A stretch of DNA of 64,000 nucleotides from Acestrorhynchus altus (Eukaryota; Chordata; Actinopteri; Characiformes; Acestrorhynchidae): the NCBI GenBank assembly GCA_034509495.1, contig CM067510.1, positions 27,806,186 through 27,870,185 of the forward strand. Reading direction: 5' to 3'. A program made the translations under genes and the position numbers. This document shows positions 34,360 through 46,196 of the stretch, in pieces. The notes beneath the pieces are model-generated. The model searched no databases. It was not told where the DNA came from and saw only the letters and a list, made by a program, of their open reading frames with translations. The stretch's first letter is position 1; each line of letters starts with the position of its first letter.

Positions 34360-35130
34360 TATGATAAATAAATGAAAACTTTGATGACACAAAGGTTTCT
34401 TTTACTAAATTCTGAAAAAATAGAAATTTTAATGCTAGGGCTCAATAAATCCAATATTCTTATTAATCTAGATGTTTTTTCAATTATACCCAGCTTCACT
34501 GTAACAAATATAGGAGTTGTGTTCGACGCAAAACTTTCATTTGATATTCATATAAGTAATGTAGCAAAAACTGGATTCTTTCACTTAAGCAATATTGACA
34601 AATTGTGTAAAACACTTTCCCTCAAAAATTCAGAGATGCGGGCCTACTGACAGTGCCTTGATTTGGGAAGAACACTGCAGGGGGACAAGCATTCTCTTAT
34701 AAGTCCCTCCAACTCTGGAATAACCTTCCTGCTACTGTTCTCTGTCTTTAAATCTTGACTGAAAATCTCTTTACACAGGCATCTCTAACACCTCCTCTAA
34801 GGATTCTCTTTTCACCAGATTATCTGTGACCACATCCACTCATGATGCCTTATCCTCACAGATCTCATCATCTCCCATTTACATTACATTTACTGCTAGC
34901 TACACTTCTCTGTTGTTCTAAAACTTTTAAGGCCTGTGTCTGTGCTCCCCAGTGTCGACCAGAGGAGGATGGGTTCCTCCCTTGAGCCTTGGTACCTCTC
35001 AAGGTTTCTTCCTCCTAACCTGAGGGAGTTTCCCTGGCCACTGTTGCCCACTGGCTTGCTCAATTTAGGCTTGGACCCAGATTTCTGTAAAGCTGCTTTG
35101 TGACAACCCCTTTGTTGTAAAAATGGCTGA
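34360..35130 (+). mobile_element. L2-type LINE 3' part, internally deleted
   Basis: 34380-34650 encodes LLNSEKIEILMLG, IGVVFDAKLSFDIHISNVAK and LCKTLSLKNSEMRAY. After a deletion comes YKSLQLWNNLPA (34700-34735). 34940-35130 is the L2 3' UTR (GACCAGAGGAGGATGGGTTC, GTTTCTTCCTCCTAACCTGA), the reverse complement of the copies at 44.6, 54.8 and 60.3 kb. Confidence 0.85.
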
Positions 35131-35776
35131 ACTTTATTATTCTTTTGCACAGACACTTTATCTATACATGTACACAACAGGACAGGCTCACTGAGAGTTC
35201 ATTTGCACTGTACTGTTTCTGTATTGTTACCTGCATAATGTTTATGCAATTACATAGTAAATACATTCATTTTCATAATGGGACATCTATTTTTGTGAAC
35301 TGTGTCAGAAACTGTGTTCATTTCGGCTGAGCTCCTCTGAAACAGCGTGTACTGTGGCAAATAAAACTAATCTGAATTGAGCTGAGCACAAGGTTCTGCT
35401 TCTCTTCTGTGGTCAGGAATGACAGGATTTTAAATGCTCAAAGGAGACTGGATTCTCCTGAGGCTTAGACACTACTGGAGCTCAGTCTGAGCGTCTTCAT
35501 TCTGTTTTTCATTTTTAGTTTATTCCATAGCAACCAATTATGGAACGTCATCATCCAGAACAAAATCAATAGCATCTCAAAGGAACACTATGCACACAAT
35601 TTCACACATGGTTCTGTTTAGCCAGGAAAATGTTCTCTTCTTCAAACAAATGCTTTTCTGTGTATGTGAGAACTTTAAATCTGCTGCTCCTTAAGCATAA
35701 ACCATTGTTTGACTGCATTAATTTAATGAATGCTACAGGCTGATGAAACACATCCCAGTTTAAATCCAAAACGTAC
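35131..35776. other. Unassigned intron 2 DNA beside exon 2
   Basis: No feature is recognised. Confidence 0.4.
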
Positions 35777-35857
35777 CCTCTCTCTCCAAATGGTACTGGC
35801 CTTCAGGCTCACTGATGCTGTTGGAAGTCTTCTCAGTCCTCTTGTTTGGAGCTTTTA
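35777..35857 (-). CDS. cpxm2: cpxm2 exon 2: linker
   Basis: This is an 81-bp exon of 27 codons with phase 1 at both ends. The acceptor is ttgttttcag|TAAAAGC and the donor is GAGAGAGG|GTACGT. It encodes a polar, low-complexity linker (APNKRTEKTSNSISEPEG, then QYHLERE) between the N-terminal basic region and the discoidin domain. The family linker is poorly conserved, so support comes from the splice sites, the exact phase match with exons 1 and 3, and position. Skipping it would keep the frame, since 81 is divisible by 3 and both junctions are phase 1. Confidence 0.85.
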
Positions 35858-36109
35858 CTGAAAACAAGAACAGAACAAAGCTGTTAGCACTTACAGAACT
35901 TAGATCTTAGTATATCACTCCAGTATAACCCTGTATAACCCAGTATAACCCAGTATAACAGGGTCAGGTTTCCCAAAAACTTTACACACTTTGTTATTTA
36001 GTTCTTAAGAATGTTAGAAGTATGATGTGAGCAATTTTAAAGAAATCAACATCATTGTGCAGCCTGTTTGTGTGAATACAGGCTTGTATAGAGCTTTTGG
36101 AATGGATGC

Positions 36110-36335
36110 ACTGTTGAGAATACCTTAGAAACTATCTTGGATACCATAGCAACTGCCTAGCAACCACACTTGCAATATCTTGGCAACTGTCCGAAACACC
36201 ATAGAAAACACCTCACCAAATTGTATCACCCACCTGGCATCAACTTAACAACACCATAGCAACCACTTAGCTACTTCAACCAACTGCCTAGCAACCACTA
36301 AACAACATCATAGCAACTGCCGAGTTTTGACATTA
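36110..36335 (+). repeat. CATAGCAAC-rich repeat block
   Basis: Many variants of ACCATAGCAACTGCCTAGCA occur in irregular tandem. The reverse complement of this motif makes up the block at 37640-37930. Confidence 0.7.
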
Positions 36336-37060
36336 TTTGCAAAAAAAAAAAAAACAGACTAATTATCTCACAACTTTATTTGTGTTTTATTATATAAAAA
36401 TGATTGTTTATAGGAGTGTTTCACTATCTGTGTGTATAACTAATTTCGGCACTGATTATGTTTATCATGTTATGAAATGGTTCAGGGATCTCTAAGTGAA
36501 GCAACAGCAGCATCACACTCTGCTTTGTCCATCACCATGTCCACACTACTATTTCAGACATCCCACAGCTGCAAAACAGAAAGACAAGATCATAGAGAGA
36601 GAACAGAAAAGTATCTAATTTATGCTTTGGTTTTATGAGTATGATGCTCTGCTCTAAAATAAAAGTGAGGAAAATACAATCCTCATCTGGGAACTCCAAC
36701 CACTTCAAATCACCCAAATCCCTTCACATGTGAGGATTTGGAGCATATGATCCTGTTCATTGTCTAATTTTAAACTTGATTGCATAGTGAGAATGTGGGT
36801 GATGAGGTGGGATTAGACCTGCGCTGTCTTTAGACAGCCATTTCTGATTTCTTTGCTCACTCTTAATGTCTAATTGTTCTGTAGTCAGGAGAGACTAGAG
36901 AAGCAGATCTGAAATAAGATTTATGTGGTGCTGACACTCACTGGAAACCCTTCTCTTGTAGCTCCTTCTTGCTGGTGATCAGAGACTGTAGCCAATCCTT
37001 TATCAGTGATCAGCTCTTTTACCAAAACTACTGTATATCTGATCAGCAATCCTGTATGAA
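36336..37060. other. Unassigned intron 1 DNA
   Basis: An A run lies at 36343-36354; otherwise nothing is recognised. Confidence 0.4.
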
Positions 37061-37069
37061 ACTGGGTGG

Positions 37070-37230
37070 AGGCACAAGGTAGGCGTTTCTAATAGATTGG
37101 CTTGTGAGTGGAAGCACAACTTGGGCATTTCCAATAGGCCAGTGATGAAGCACAAGGTAGGGGTTTCTAATTAGGTGGCCATTGGGAGGAAGTAAAATGT
37201 AAGTGTGTCTAATAGTGGCCAATGAGAGCC
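37070..37230 (+). repeat. Diverged tandem copies of the CTAATAAAGTGG transposon end
   Basis: Four weakly conserved units carry TTTCTAATAGATTGGC, TTTCCAATAGGCCAGTGATG, TTTCTAATTAGGTGGCC and GTGTCTAATAGTGGCCAATG. The layout is the same as in the 40-bp array at 15131, but much older. Confidence 0.75.
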
Positions 37231-37639
37231 ACAGCACTTGTTGATGGTTGATAATAAACAAAGTTTTTGTGTTAATTATAATGTAAAAAGATCCATGGTG
37301 TGGAAATGGAGAAAAGTCTAAAGGGTTCACAAATGTATTATCCCAATATTTGGCAAGACATGATGGTAGTGCTGAAGAATTCATCATGCTGTTTCCTCAA
37401 AGAGATTTCTGAACTGTTGCAGGCTATGGAGTCTGAGGAAACCAGCCTCTACCAAATATCAGAGAACATCAACTTCACTGTCAAATTTTGGAAACAGTCT
37501 GTTCTCTCATCCATGTCAGGCATCTTCATCCACACACAGATGTCATTATGATTTATCTCGTATCTCCAAATGAGTTAAGTGGACAGGAAAGAAAAAATCA
37601 TAACCTAACACAGAATGTTTGCACAGGTATTGTGGACTC
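37231..37639. other. Unassigned intron 1 DNA
   Basis: A faint Tc1-like or LINE-like frame is possible (37300-37551), but no motif is firm. Confidence 0.3.
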
Positions 37640-37930
37640 CACTTCCAGGCAGTTTCTAGACTGTTGATACATGGTCCAGTTGGTCATTGGTTATTAGATG
37701 GTTTCTACGGAATCCCCAGTGGATGTTATGTTGTAGTGGACATTAGATGTGTGCTATAGTGTGGCAAGGTGGCTGCTATGGTATTTCAAACAGTTACCAA
37801 AATGTTGCTTAGGGGTTGCTATGAAGTAATTGGTATCTGCTATGGTATCCCAGGTTGTTGCAATGGAGTAGCTAACTGGTTGCTATGGTATCTCAAGTGG
37901 TTGCTATAATGTTGTTTGATGGTTGCTACT
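37640..37930 (+). repeat. GTTGCTATGG-rich repeat block
   Basis: Units of about 25-35 bases carry GGTTGCTATGGTATCTCAAG variants. It is the inverse of the 36110 block, and a trace recurs at 58360-58420. Confidence 0.7.
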
Positions 37931-38489
37931 TACAATTATATTGATCCAGATTTTATGAAATTCTGATAAAATATAAAGAAGTGTGAGAGACAGACACAAG
38001 CCTTAATACACTCATTACTCACTTTAGGCCCTACAAATTTACTGAACAAAATGAATAAAGCCCCCCAAATAAATTAGGGAGGGGATGATCCCTTATCAGA
38101 CTTTTTACTTTGTGCCCCAAAAGTAAAGTAAAAACATTGAAACACAAGTTTTTTATGACATAGTGATTTTTAAACGAGGCATGAAATAATGGTTTGCTTG
38201 TCAAACAGCTTTGTATACACACATTCAATCAGTTAATTGATCAATCAATCAGAAAATAAACCTTTATTTTCACCCTGATTCTCACTGTAGCCAACCTTCT
38301 ACTGGAAATAGGGATTGAACAAGAAAATAAAATGTTTAGTCTACATGAAGGGAAGTAAATGAACAAATTAAAATGATAAAATCTAGTCCTGAACTCTAAA
38401 CAGAAACATGATTTTAATTTGTTCATTTGCTTATGAGACGCATTGAAAACTATTGTAAAAAAAATGTATAAGAATATCTGAGCCTTTGT
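37931..38489. other. Unassigned AT-rich intron 1 DNA
   Basis: No feature is recognised. Confidence 0.4.
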
Positions 38490-39757
38490 GGAGCAGCTGT
38501 TTGTTAAATTTGTTAATTGGACCAATTGTTATGTTTGATAAGTGGAGAAACTGTTAAGTATGTTAAGTGGAGTAGCTGTTTGTTAAGTGGAGTAACTGTT
38601 AGGTTTGTTAAATAGAGTAGCTGTTTGTTAAGTGGAGTAACTGTTAGGTTTATTAAGTTTGGAGTAGCTGTTTGTTAAGTGAAGTAACTGTTAAGTTTGT
38701 TAAGTGGAGTAACTGTTAAGTCTGTTAAGTGGAGTAACTGTTAAGTTTGTTAAGTGGCTGTTTGTTAAGTAGAATAGTTTTTTGTTAAGTGGAGTAGCTG
38801 TTTGGAGTAACTGCTTGTTAAGTTTGTTAAGTGGAGTAACTGTTAAGTGGAGTAACAGTTTGTTAAGTGGAGTAACTGTTACGTTTGTTAAGTGGAATAA
38901 CTGTTTGTGAAGTTTGTTAAGTGGAGTAACTGTTACGTTTGTTAAGTGGCTGTTTGTTAAGTAGAATAGTTAAGTTTGTTAAGTGGAGTAGCTGTTTGTT
39001 AAGTGGAGTAGCTGTTTGTTAAGTGGAGTAACTGTTAAGTGGAGTAACTTAAGTAGAGTAGCTGTTTGATGAGTTTGTTAAGTGAAGTAGCTGTTAAGTG
39101 GAGTAACTTAAGTGGAGTAACTGTTAAGTGGAGTAACTTAAGTGGAGTAGCTCTTTGTTAAGTGGAGTAAATGTTAAGTTTGTTAGGTGGAGTAGTTGTT
39201 CAGTGGAGTAACAGGTAAGTGGTGTAACTGTTAAGTGGAGAAACTGTTTGTTAAGGGAGTAATTGTTAAGTTAGGTGGAGTAGCAGTTTGTTAAGTGGAG
39301 TAACTGTTATGTTTGTTAGGTGGAGTAGCTGTTTGTTGAGTGACATAACTGTTAAGTGGAGTAACTGTTAAGGGAGTAACTGTTAAGTTTGTTAGGTGGA
39401 GTAGCTGTTTGTTAAGTGAAGCAACTGTTTGTTAAGTAGAGTAGCTGTTAATTGGAATAGCTGTTTGTTAAGTGGAGTAACTGTTAAGGGAGTAACTGTT
39501 AAGTTTGTTAGGTGGAGTCGCTGTTTGTTAAGTGGAGTAACTGTTAAGTTTGTTAGGTGGAGTAGCTGTTTGTTAAGTGAAGCAACAATTTGTTAAGTGG
39601 AGTAGCTGTTAAGTGGAGTAGCTGTTAAGTTTGTTAGGTGGAGTAGCTGTTTGTTAAGGAGGTAACTGTTAAGTTTGTTAGGTGGAGTAGCTGTTTGTTA
39701 AGGGGGTAACTGTTAAGTTTGTTAGGTGGAGTAGCTGTTTGTTAAGGGGGTAAGTGT
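38490..39757 (+). repeat. 1.27 kb minisatellite of a GTTAAGTGGAGTA motif
   Basis: The array is made of short modules: GTTAAGTGGAGTAACT, GTTAAGTTT, GTTAGGTGGAGTAGCT and GTTTGTTAAG. They combine into higher-order units of about 24 and 48 bases, with many deletions. GC content is low and there is no coding potential. It ends in sequence that repeats TGTTTGCTC before turning unique at about 39790. Confidence 0.95.
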
Positions 39758-40239
39758 TTGCTCTTTCTGTGTTTGTTCTCTGTTTGCTGGAACGTCTGTG
39801 AAACTCCTTTTTGCACATGTTAACTGTTGTAGATTGTTATTCAGACTTTTTCTGCAGGTCTGCTGCTCCCAAAAAGATCACAGAAAGAGGAGCGGCTGTT
39901 TGCTCCTTCTGAGTTTGCTGCTTAGATCTACAAAAAAGGGGTGAGTACATGGTTAATCATGACTGGTGCTGGGTTGTTGTTTTAGAGTGTGGCATATTCA
40001 GTTTGGACCCCTTTTCTACCAGTGATAAAGACAGTGCCAGATGATTAGCTTTATGTTGGGAACGGTGGTCAAGATAGAGGTGTGTGTCCAAGCACTATTA
40101 AATGATATTAGGTAGATTCAGTACCAGCAGCCCTGGGTGTGCTTTAGAGTCCTTACTGCAGGGCAAATGAAAGACATTTCAGTGGCTAAAGCTTAGGCCA
40201 AAGCCAACCCACATGAACACCACTCCCCACCTATTCACA

Positions 40240-41640
40240 TATCAAACAGGTTTGACCCACTCAGTGACGCACCTGTTGCAGCCTTTTAAAAGAACTCTGG
40301 ATAGGTAGTCCCATAGGGGCACCAGTCGTCACAGTTAGCTGTTTTATCCGGGAGCCCGGGCGCCAAACATTAGTGGCTGCCTTAATCTAGTTAATAGGAA
40401 ATATTTGAGGATTGTCATCCATGTAGGGGCCAAAATCCATCTGCAGCAGAGTCAAGTATCTAAGGATAATATGAAAGAGGTGATTAGACTGGTCCAGGCT
40501 ATGTACAATGCTGTAATTTGCTCTGGTCCCATCCCAATGCGGCGTGGCACTGAAGCCTACAGAAATGTGGGCTTTATAAACAATTGGGGAAAAAGCAAAA
40601 GGGCAGGTGGATGTAGTAATGGCATCCACCCCATGTGTCAGTCAGCAGAGTACCATCAACAGTTGCTCAAAACAGACCCAAGATGATGCCACAGACAGAT
40701 AGTCTGTGAGCTGATTTGAGGCATCACCTCAGTTCAACAGTATTGGGATTGAAAATTGTAACAGTAACACCACCTACCAAAACCTACACCTAACCTACAC
40801 CTTTAGATTAAATCACTCAATTCAAAGGCAGTTATGAAATGAAATAACAATGAAATTAATTAATTTATGAGTGATCAGGAATTCAATGCATCTGTGAATT
40901 CATCAGGATTAGACCTGATGAATACCTGCCACTAAATAAAGCCACCCATGGATGTTATAATTATGTGCGCAGCCTGAGACTATCAGGCAGAGGAGGTGGA
41001 GTCTGTATAATTTACCAAATTATTTTAGACATTAATCAGAAACACCTTCACTTTAACATAAATAATCTGGCTACAAGATTTTAATGTTCACTTTGATAAA
41101 ATAGACGATCCATTAAAAACATTGTAACTTAAAACAATCAGTACGAAGTCTAGAGCAGAAATGGCAATCAATCAAGGGTATGCACTAGAGCTCACTCAGA
41201 TCATTTGTCCTCAATGATTAAAAAAAAAAACCCCACAATCCTAGAGTAGTAGTGAAGAGAAGAGAGTAGTAGTGTGATCTCTAAACTTATAAAAATTCAG
41301 ACAGGTACTGAACTTCAGATTCCATCAAATTTCACCAGTAATGTTTATGTTTTCATATATATATTTATTATTTCAGGCTTTTCAGAAGAATTTAACATTT
41401 ATATATTTCACTGTGGTTATCAGTTTATTCTTTTGTGTTATTCTCTTTCTTCTTTTATATAAACAGGTGCAACTGTAATAATTGAAATTTCCCTCTGGAA
41501 TTAATAAAATAAAGTATTTCTGATTCTGATCCTTTGTTTCATGTGTTGTTGATCATGTTTTTTTTATTTCACTAAAGCTGCTTTTTGACAACATCAGCTG
41601 TAAAAAGCAGTATAGAGATACATTTTGATTTGATTTGAGT
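40240..41640 (+). mobile_element. L2-type LINE, near full length but internally deleted
   Basis: In order on the plus strand: an ORF1 esterase relic (40405-40686), an endonuclease relic of ORF2 (about 40915-41215: LDEYLPLNKATHG, RLSGRGGGVCIIYQ, DFNVHFDKIDDPLKTL-like), a piece upstream of the RT (41272-41340: KIQTGTELQIPSNFTSN), and the L2 3' end (41570-41635: TAAAGCTGCTTTTTGACAAC with an ATTTGATTTG tail). The RT core is deleted. The piece at 41272 matches QADTPHQIPSNFTNN of the minus-strand L2 at 56.9 kb, which links the two copies to one subfamily. Confidence 0.8.
40405..40686 (+). pseudogene. LINE ORF1 esterase (SGNH hydrolase-like) relic
   Basis: The frame reads IVIHVGAKIHLQQSQVSKDN, then VICSGPIPMRRGTEAYRN, INNWGKSK and GIHPMCQSAEYHQQLL. 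Esterase domains of ZfL2-2- and CR1-type ORF1 proteins have VIHVGTND, SGPIP..RG and DGLHP blocks in this order. Here the GTND block has become GAKI and the D before the catalytic His region is lost, so the relic is inactive. The catalytic N-terminal GDS block is not identified upstream. Confidence 0.7.
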
Positions 41641-42315
41641 TCAAACTAATTTTGCAGAATGTTTTCATAATTTGAGCTACCAAAAAACAATGTAAGTATT
41701 TATAGGAGACACACATGCCAGATGTTGTTAATTTCAGGAGATCCAAGGCCACATTTGAGATCTAAATACATGTTGACACTTGTATGTATTTGACCATATT
41801 TTGATCAAACATTTACTTGCATCTACAATTTTACAGTTTAAGTGCCAAAGGAGCTTCCATTGCATGTTTACTGATCAGTCACATGTACATGCTCAACCTG
41901 CTTGCAGACTCTGACTGGAGAGGGGGCAGATACTGTCCTTTTTTTTTGCTCTTTTTTTCCTCACACAGTGTTCAAATTTAATAAGAAGAGAAGGGATAAT
42001 ACATAGGTAGGAAAAATAATAAAGGACAATCAGGTTGTTTTTTTACTTTACTACTGTCATGTATTTTAAAGAACCTATTTGTTTATCCTTGTCAGTCTAA
42101 TCATTACACATAATTCATCAAAATAATTACACCTCAAAAACACTCTGCATGATTGATTCCCAACAAGATTTCTGAGATTCAATATGTTTTATGATATTCT
42201 GAAAATAATATCTGGCATGTGTGACTGTCTCCATATGTTATTTTTCTGAATAAAAGTACATCAAACTAAGAAAACGTCCCTCAAATCTGGCCTTCTGGTT
42301 TCTAAAGGTTAGAAC
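41635..42315 (+). mobile_element. MITE-1, complete copy with about 100-bp inverted ends
   Basis: The left end (CTAATTTTGCAGAATGTTTT, then GGAGACACACATGCCAGATG about 70 bases in) is mirrored at the right (reverse strand: CCAGATTTGAGGGACGTTTT, GGAGACAGTCACACATGCCA). The element is about 680 bp with no transposase frame, typical of a non-autonomous DNA element. Its left end abuts the L2 tail directly. Confidence 0.8.
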
Positions 42316-43029
42316 AAAAAGACTAATGCAGCCTGGATTGCGCTGCAGGCTCTGATCTAACAGGAATACTCATGCTCACTCACCTCCCTGGTCACACCTG
42401 CTGTATGTAAACAGGTCAGGCTGTGGGAGAAGATGCCTTAGAGAGCTTTAGTCACTGACTGCATCTGCTTCCAATTATCTCTCGCTCCGGCCTGCTTTCA
42501 GTCGTGCACACAGCAGCCCTGCACGATTTGCTCTCTCTCACTGCAGCGCAAACCATTAGGCTACTGTGTGGGTCATCCAGTTCACAGACAAACACCAGAG
42601 GCAGGATAATTCACCAATGGCATAACAAAACCTCAGAACTTTTACAGAATGTGTAAAAACTTAAAATCCTCTGGACCTGTTAGACTTGATTCCAGATCTT
42701 TTTGTAGCAAATCTGTTCAAACATTCAACTGTTCATATGTTCTGTTCATATGTCATTTATACATGGCGTGAAAGACAAAAACGAAAATACAGGCTAAATG
42801 CCTATTTATGCTGAAATGCAGGAGGTGTTTATTAAAATATGATTTGTCACATACTGTGAAATATTTAATTTTATTTTTAATTTTGCCCTGATATTTTTAT
42901 TGTTGTTGATGTTGTTTTGTCGTTGTCATTTTCACAACAAGGGATTCCTTCTTGCACACCTCCCATGAAAATTGAACCTGTTTGGTTTCTTTCTGATGCT
43001 AGATGCTGTACTTTGACATTAACTGTGGC
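42316..43029. other. Unassigned intron 1 DNA
   Basis: 42340-42600 has balanced base composition without recognised repeats. No exon is seen. Confidence 0.4.
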
Positions 43030-43615
43030 AAGATGACATTTTAGTTGTTGACTTCTTTACGCATCTTGTGGTATGCTCTTGGGCTGAACTTAGTAGGACG
43101 GCCTAATGTGGCCATGTTGGCAGTTGTTGGAAATCTTCTCCCAGGATTCAATGCCTGATGCATACAGCGCTGCCTTTGAAGCCATGCTGCGCTGCATTTG
43201 TAGCCACTCACCAGTTTCAGCCAAATGTTGTGATGAGTCACAAGGCTGTGTTCCAAATCAATAAAATATAGTAATTTCTGTAACTTTCACACATTGTGTC
43301 TAGATAATTTAACAACTCTAATTGTTCATGAATTCAAGTAGCATGTCATGAGTCACGTCTGAAGTCTATTTTTAATTTGACTTAAGTGTGACTCAGACTT
43401 GCACATCTCTTTAACTCTCACTATAATGATACCACTCACTTCAACAATTAAGAGCAAACCAATGTCTGAGGTTTGAATAAGAAATGTCTTCTCTAATGAT
43501 GGTCTAATCATTTGCAGCTGATGTGCTGCACCTGATTCTAATTTTAAGCATTTTAAGGAGTAACAAATGAAGGGGTATCCTACCTTTTTCACGTGACAGT
43601 ATAGTGTACCAGTAA
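43030..43615 (-). mobile_element. Tc1-like transposon fragment (family Tc1-A)
   Basis: The minus strand carries NMATLGRPTKFSPRAYHKMR (43075-43135), the linker after the Tc1 helix-turn-helix. The outer end (ACTGTCACGTGAAAAAGGTA, reverse strand) matches the copy near 20330. The interior is degraded. Confidence 0.65.
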
Positions 43616-44565
43616 ATCCTGGATACAAATGTCAGTCTATCTGTTGAATGGCTGAAGCTGTAAAGAGATATAATGAACCAAAACACACTGTCTGTAGAGA
43701 CACATGGAGAATTTCTTGGAGCGGTCTTCACAGCCCCCTGACCTAAACATCAAAAAATGTTTGTAGATAGACCTTAAACAAGCTGTGTGGCATGACAACC
43801 TCAGAATATCTCAGACCTTTCTGCTGATATTGGCTCTCTGTGAATATTTAGAAGTGGATCAGAGACATCTTCAATCTTAATTATGCCAAAATAACCATTA
43901 TTTAATATATGTATTTAATTTATGTATTTAAGATCTGTATTTATCTCAGTCAATATCCATCCAATTTATGTCAATATAAAGAACAGACTAAACTTTGAAG
44001 AATCTAATCTCAGGCCTTGGACTCCTATTCTGTAATGCTTTGTGAATTCAGAGCCTCTGCTCACATAAATCAAGGGTCCAAGTGTGTTGATCTAGGACCA
44101 GTTCCCACTGCCCAAGCGATTGTATTTAGTGACCTGTGACAGGCAAAATGACCTGAAATCCACACCACAACTAATAAATTTGATTAATATAGTATCATGT
44201 CTGCTTTAGGCATCCGTGGCTCCAGTTATTGAAATTGTGACATTAGAGATTCACGAAAGAAAAGAAAAATGAAGGTGGAGAGAAGCCACAGATAAGCCAC
44301 AGCACAGTGTACACAAACCATAGAAAATTAGTTAAACCAGGGTAAAGCAGGCCCAGGGGAAATATTAACCCACTTATCATTGTAGAAATCCAATAGAAAC
44401 CAAACCACACCAGCGTGTCAGCTGACAATTAATACACCAACTATCCATCTCTCACAAACTCAACAAAGAGTGAGAGCACAGATCTAAAATAAAACAGTTC
44501 AGAGTTAGAGTGAGAGGAGTGATCTATAGAAAGCAGCTGTAGAGTAAGAGTAGTGACCTAAATCA
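43616..44565. other. Unassigned intron 1 DNA
   Basis: 43720-43870 hints at another Tc1 C-terminal relic (CCCCTGACCTAAACATCAAA). Nothing else is recognised. Confidence 0.4.
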
Positions 44566-45305
44566 AATCAAATCAACATTTATTCATATAGCACTCTTCA
44601 CAACTGAAGTTGTCGCAAAGCAGCTTCACAGAAATCAAGAAATAAAAAGGTTGAAACAGGAACAAAGGATAAGAAATAGACCCCCTAGTGAGCAAGCCAC
44701 ATGGCGACAGTGGCAAGGAAAAACTCGCTCAGCTGGAGGAAGAAACCTTGGGAGGAACCAGGCTCACAAGGGGAGGACCCATCCTCCTCTGGTCAAACAA
44801 CTTGTACACAGTTAGGGGACACTGGACCACTACACCTCTGTTCTATTACTCGGGTACTGAAGTAATGTTAGTTTGCTGGTGGACATAATATTAACAGTAG
44901 ATTTCTGCAGTTGGTGATGGTGGGTGAGCAGCTAGTCCATGGCAGGGTGGGAAACTAGCCCAGGTCCAGTAGCCGGAAGATGGAAACCAATGTAGACATG
45001 TATCAGGGGAGCTTGGGGTCCTTCTCAGATGGGGCAGAAGAGCTTGAGGTTAGGACCTAATCAGTTCTGGCTGGTGGGTCATCGTTAAATCGGAAAAGAT
45101 ACAGAGATGAATTAGTTTGAAATTTAAAAAGAGAACAGAGAATGTAAACATTACCAGAGTGTGGCGAGTGATCTGACTATAACAGCATAACTAAGGAGAG
45201 AACCAGAAGGAAGTGTCTGAGTCCCGAAAATTATCTGGAAGGTTATTCCAGAGCTGGGGGCCTTTGTGAGAAAAGGCTCTTCCCCTGCTGAAGCCTTCTG
45301 AATGA
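44566..45305 (-). mobile_element. L2 3' UTR without ORF2
   Basis: Read on the minus strand it ends in a (GATTT)n-like tail (the AATCAAATCAAATC at 44566). It contains the same UTR as the L2 copies at 34.9, 54.8 and 60.3 kb (GGAGGAAGAAACCTTGGGAG, CATCCTCCTCTGGTCAAAC on the plus strand). No ORF2 sequence remains, so it is a strongly 5'-truncated insertion. Confidence 0.8.
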
Positions 45306-45475
45306 ATGAGAGGAGATATCTATAGTAAAGCAGTCCAGAGGGAGAGGAGTGATCTACAGTAAATCAGTCCAGAGTGAGAGGAGTGATATACAGTAAATCA
45401 GTCCAGAGTGAGAGGAGTGATCTACAGTAAATCAGTCCAGAGTGAGAGCAGTGAAATACAGTAAAGCAGCCACCT
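45306..45475 (+). repeat. Tandem repeat, about 40 bp, four units
   Basis: Units read CAGTAAATCAGTCCAGAGTG, then AGAGGAGTGATCTA, with few changes. A decayed unit also lies at 44495-44560, on the other side of the L2 UTR. The L2 may therefore have landed inside an older array. Confidence 0.9.
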
Positions 45476-46196
45476 CCCCAGGTAAAGCGAATCCCTCATG
45501 TGTTTGGCTGTTTGATCTTATTCCCCTTGTTGAGTACAGTGTGTAATGTGGATTATTTCCACTTGGTTGCAATGTTGTAAAATTATAGAACTGCCTGAAA
45601 ATTGAGGGGGCAGGCGGGGGGGTGGTTCACTTCACTGAATGAGATGTCTGAAACCATGAAAAACCAGGAGCACTGTTTCACCAATGATTTATTTGTTTGT
45701 TTGTTTGTTCATTTATTTAGTTAATGTATTTCTTTGTGTGATAAATATTTAGAATTGAACAGGTTACCACACATCTGTGGATACAAGTATGGCATTTTAC
45801 CACTTCAGATGTGATGTCCTGATCCAATGTATAAATACTGACCTGACCCTGGGTCTGTAAATGTACCTTGTAACAATAAACCTTCAGAATTCATAACATC
45901 TATAAAACCATAGCACTGTGTTCACTCTTCAGCAGCTGATTTTAAACTCAGTGACAGACTGAAACAAAACCAGCGGCTACTCAGAAATTTAAAGACCACT
46001 ATTAAGATTTTACAGCGATTCTTTCAGACCACTCACAGCTTTAGAACTCTGTTTCGAAGGCTGTTACATTTTATGATACTGCTAAACTTCCATGACGGAC
46101 CATCTCTCCCTAACCCACAGCCTACAGCTTCTCATGAAGTCTGACCATGTTCAAGCACTTTAAAAGTGATTTCCATGCACAGAATTACAGAATATA
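45476..46196. other. Unassigned intron 1 DNA
   Basis: Includes a short TTTG/TTTA repeat at about 45690-45715. Nothing else is recognised. Confidence 0.4.
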
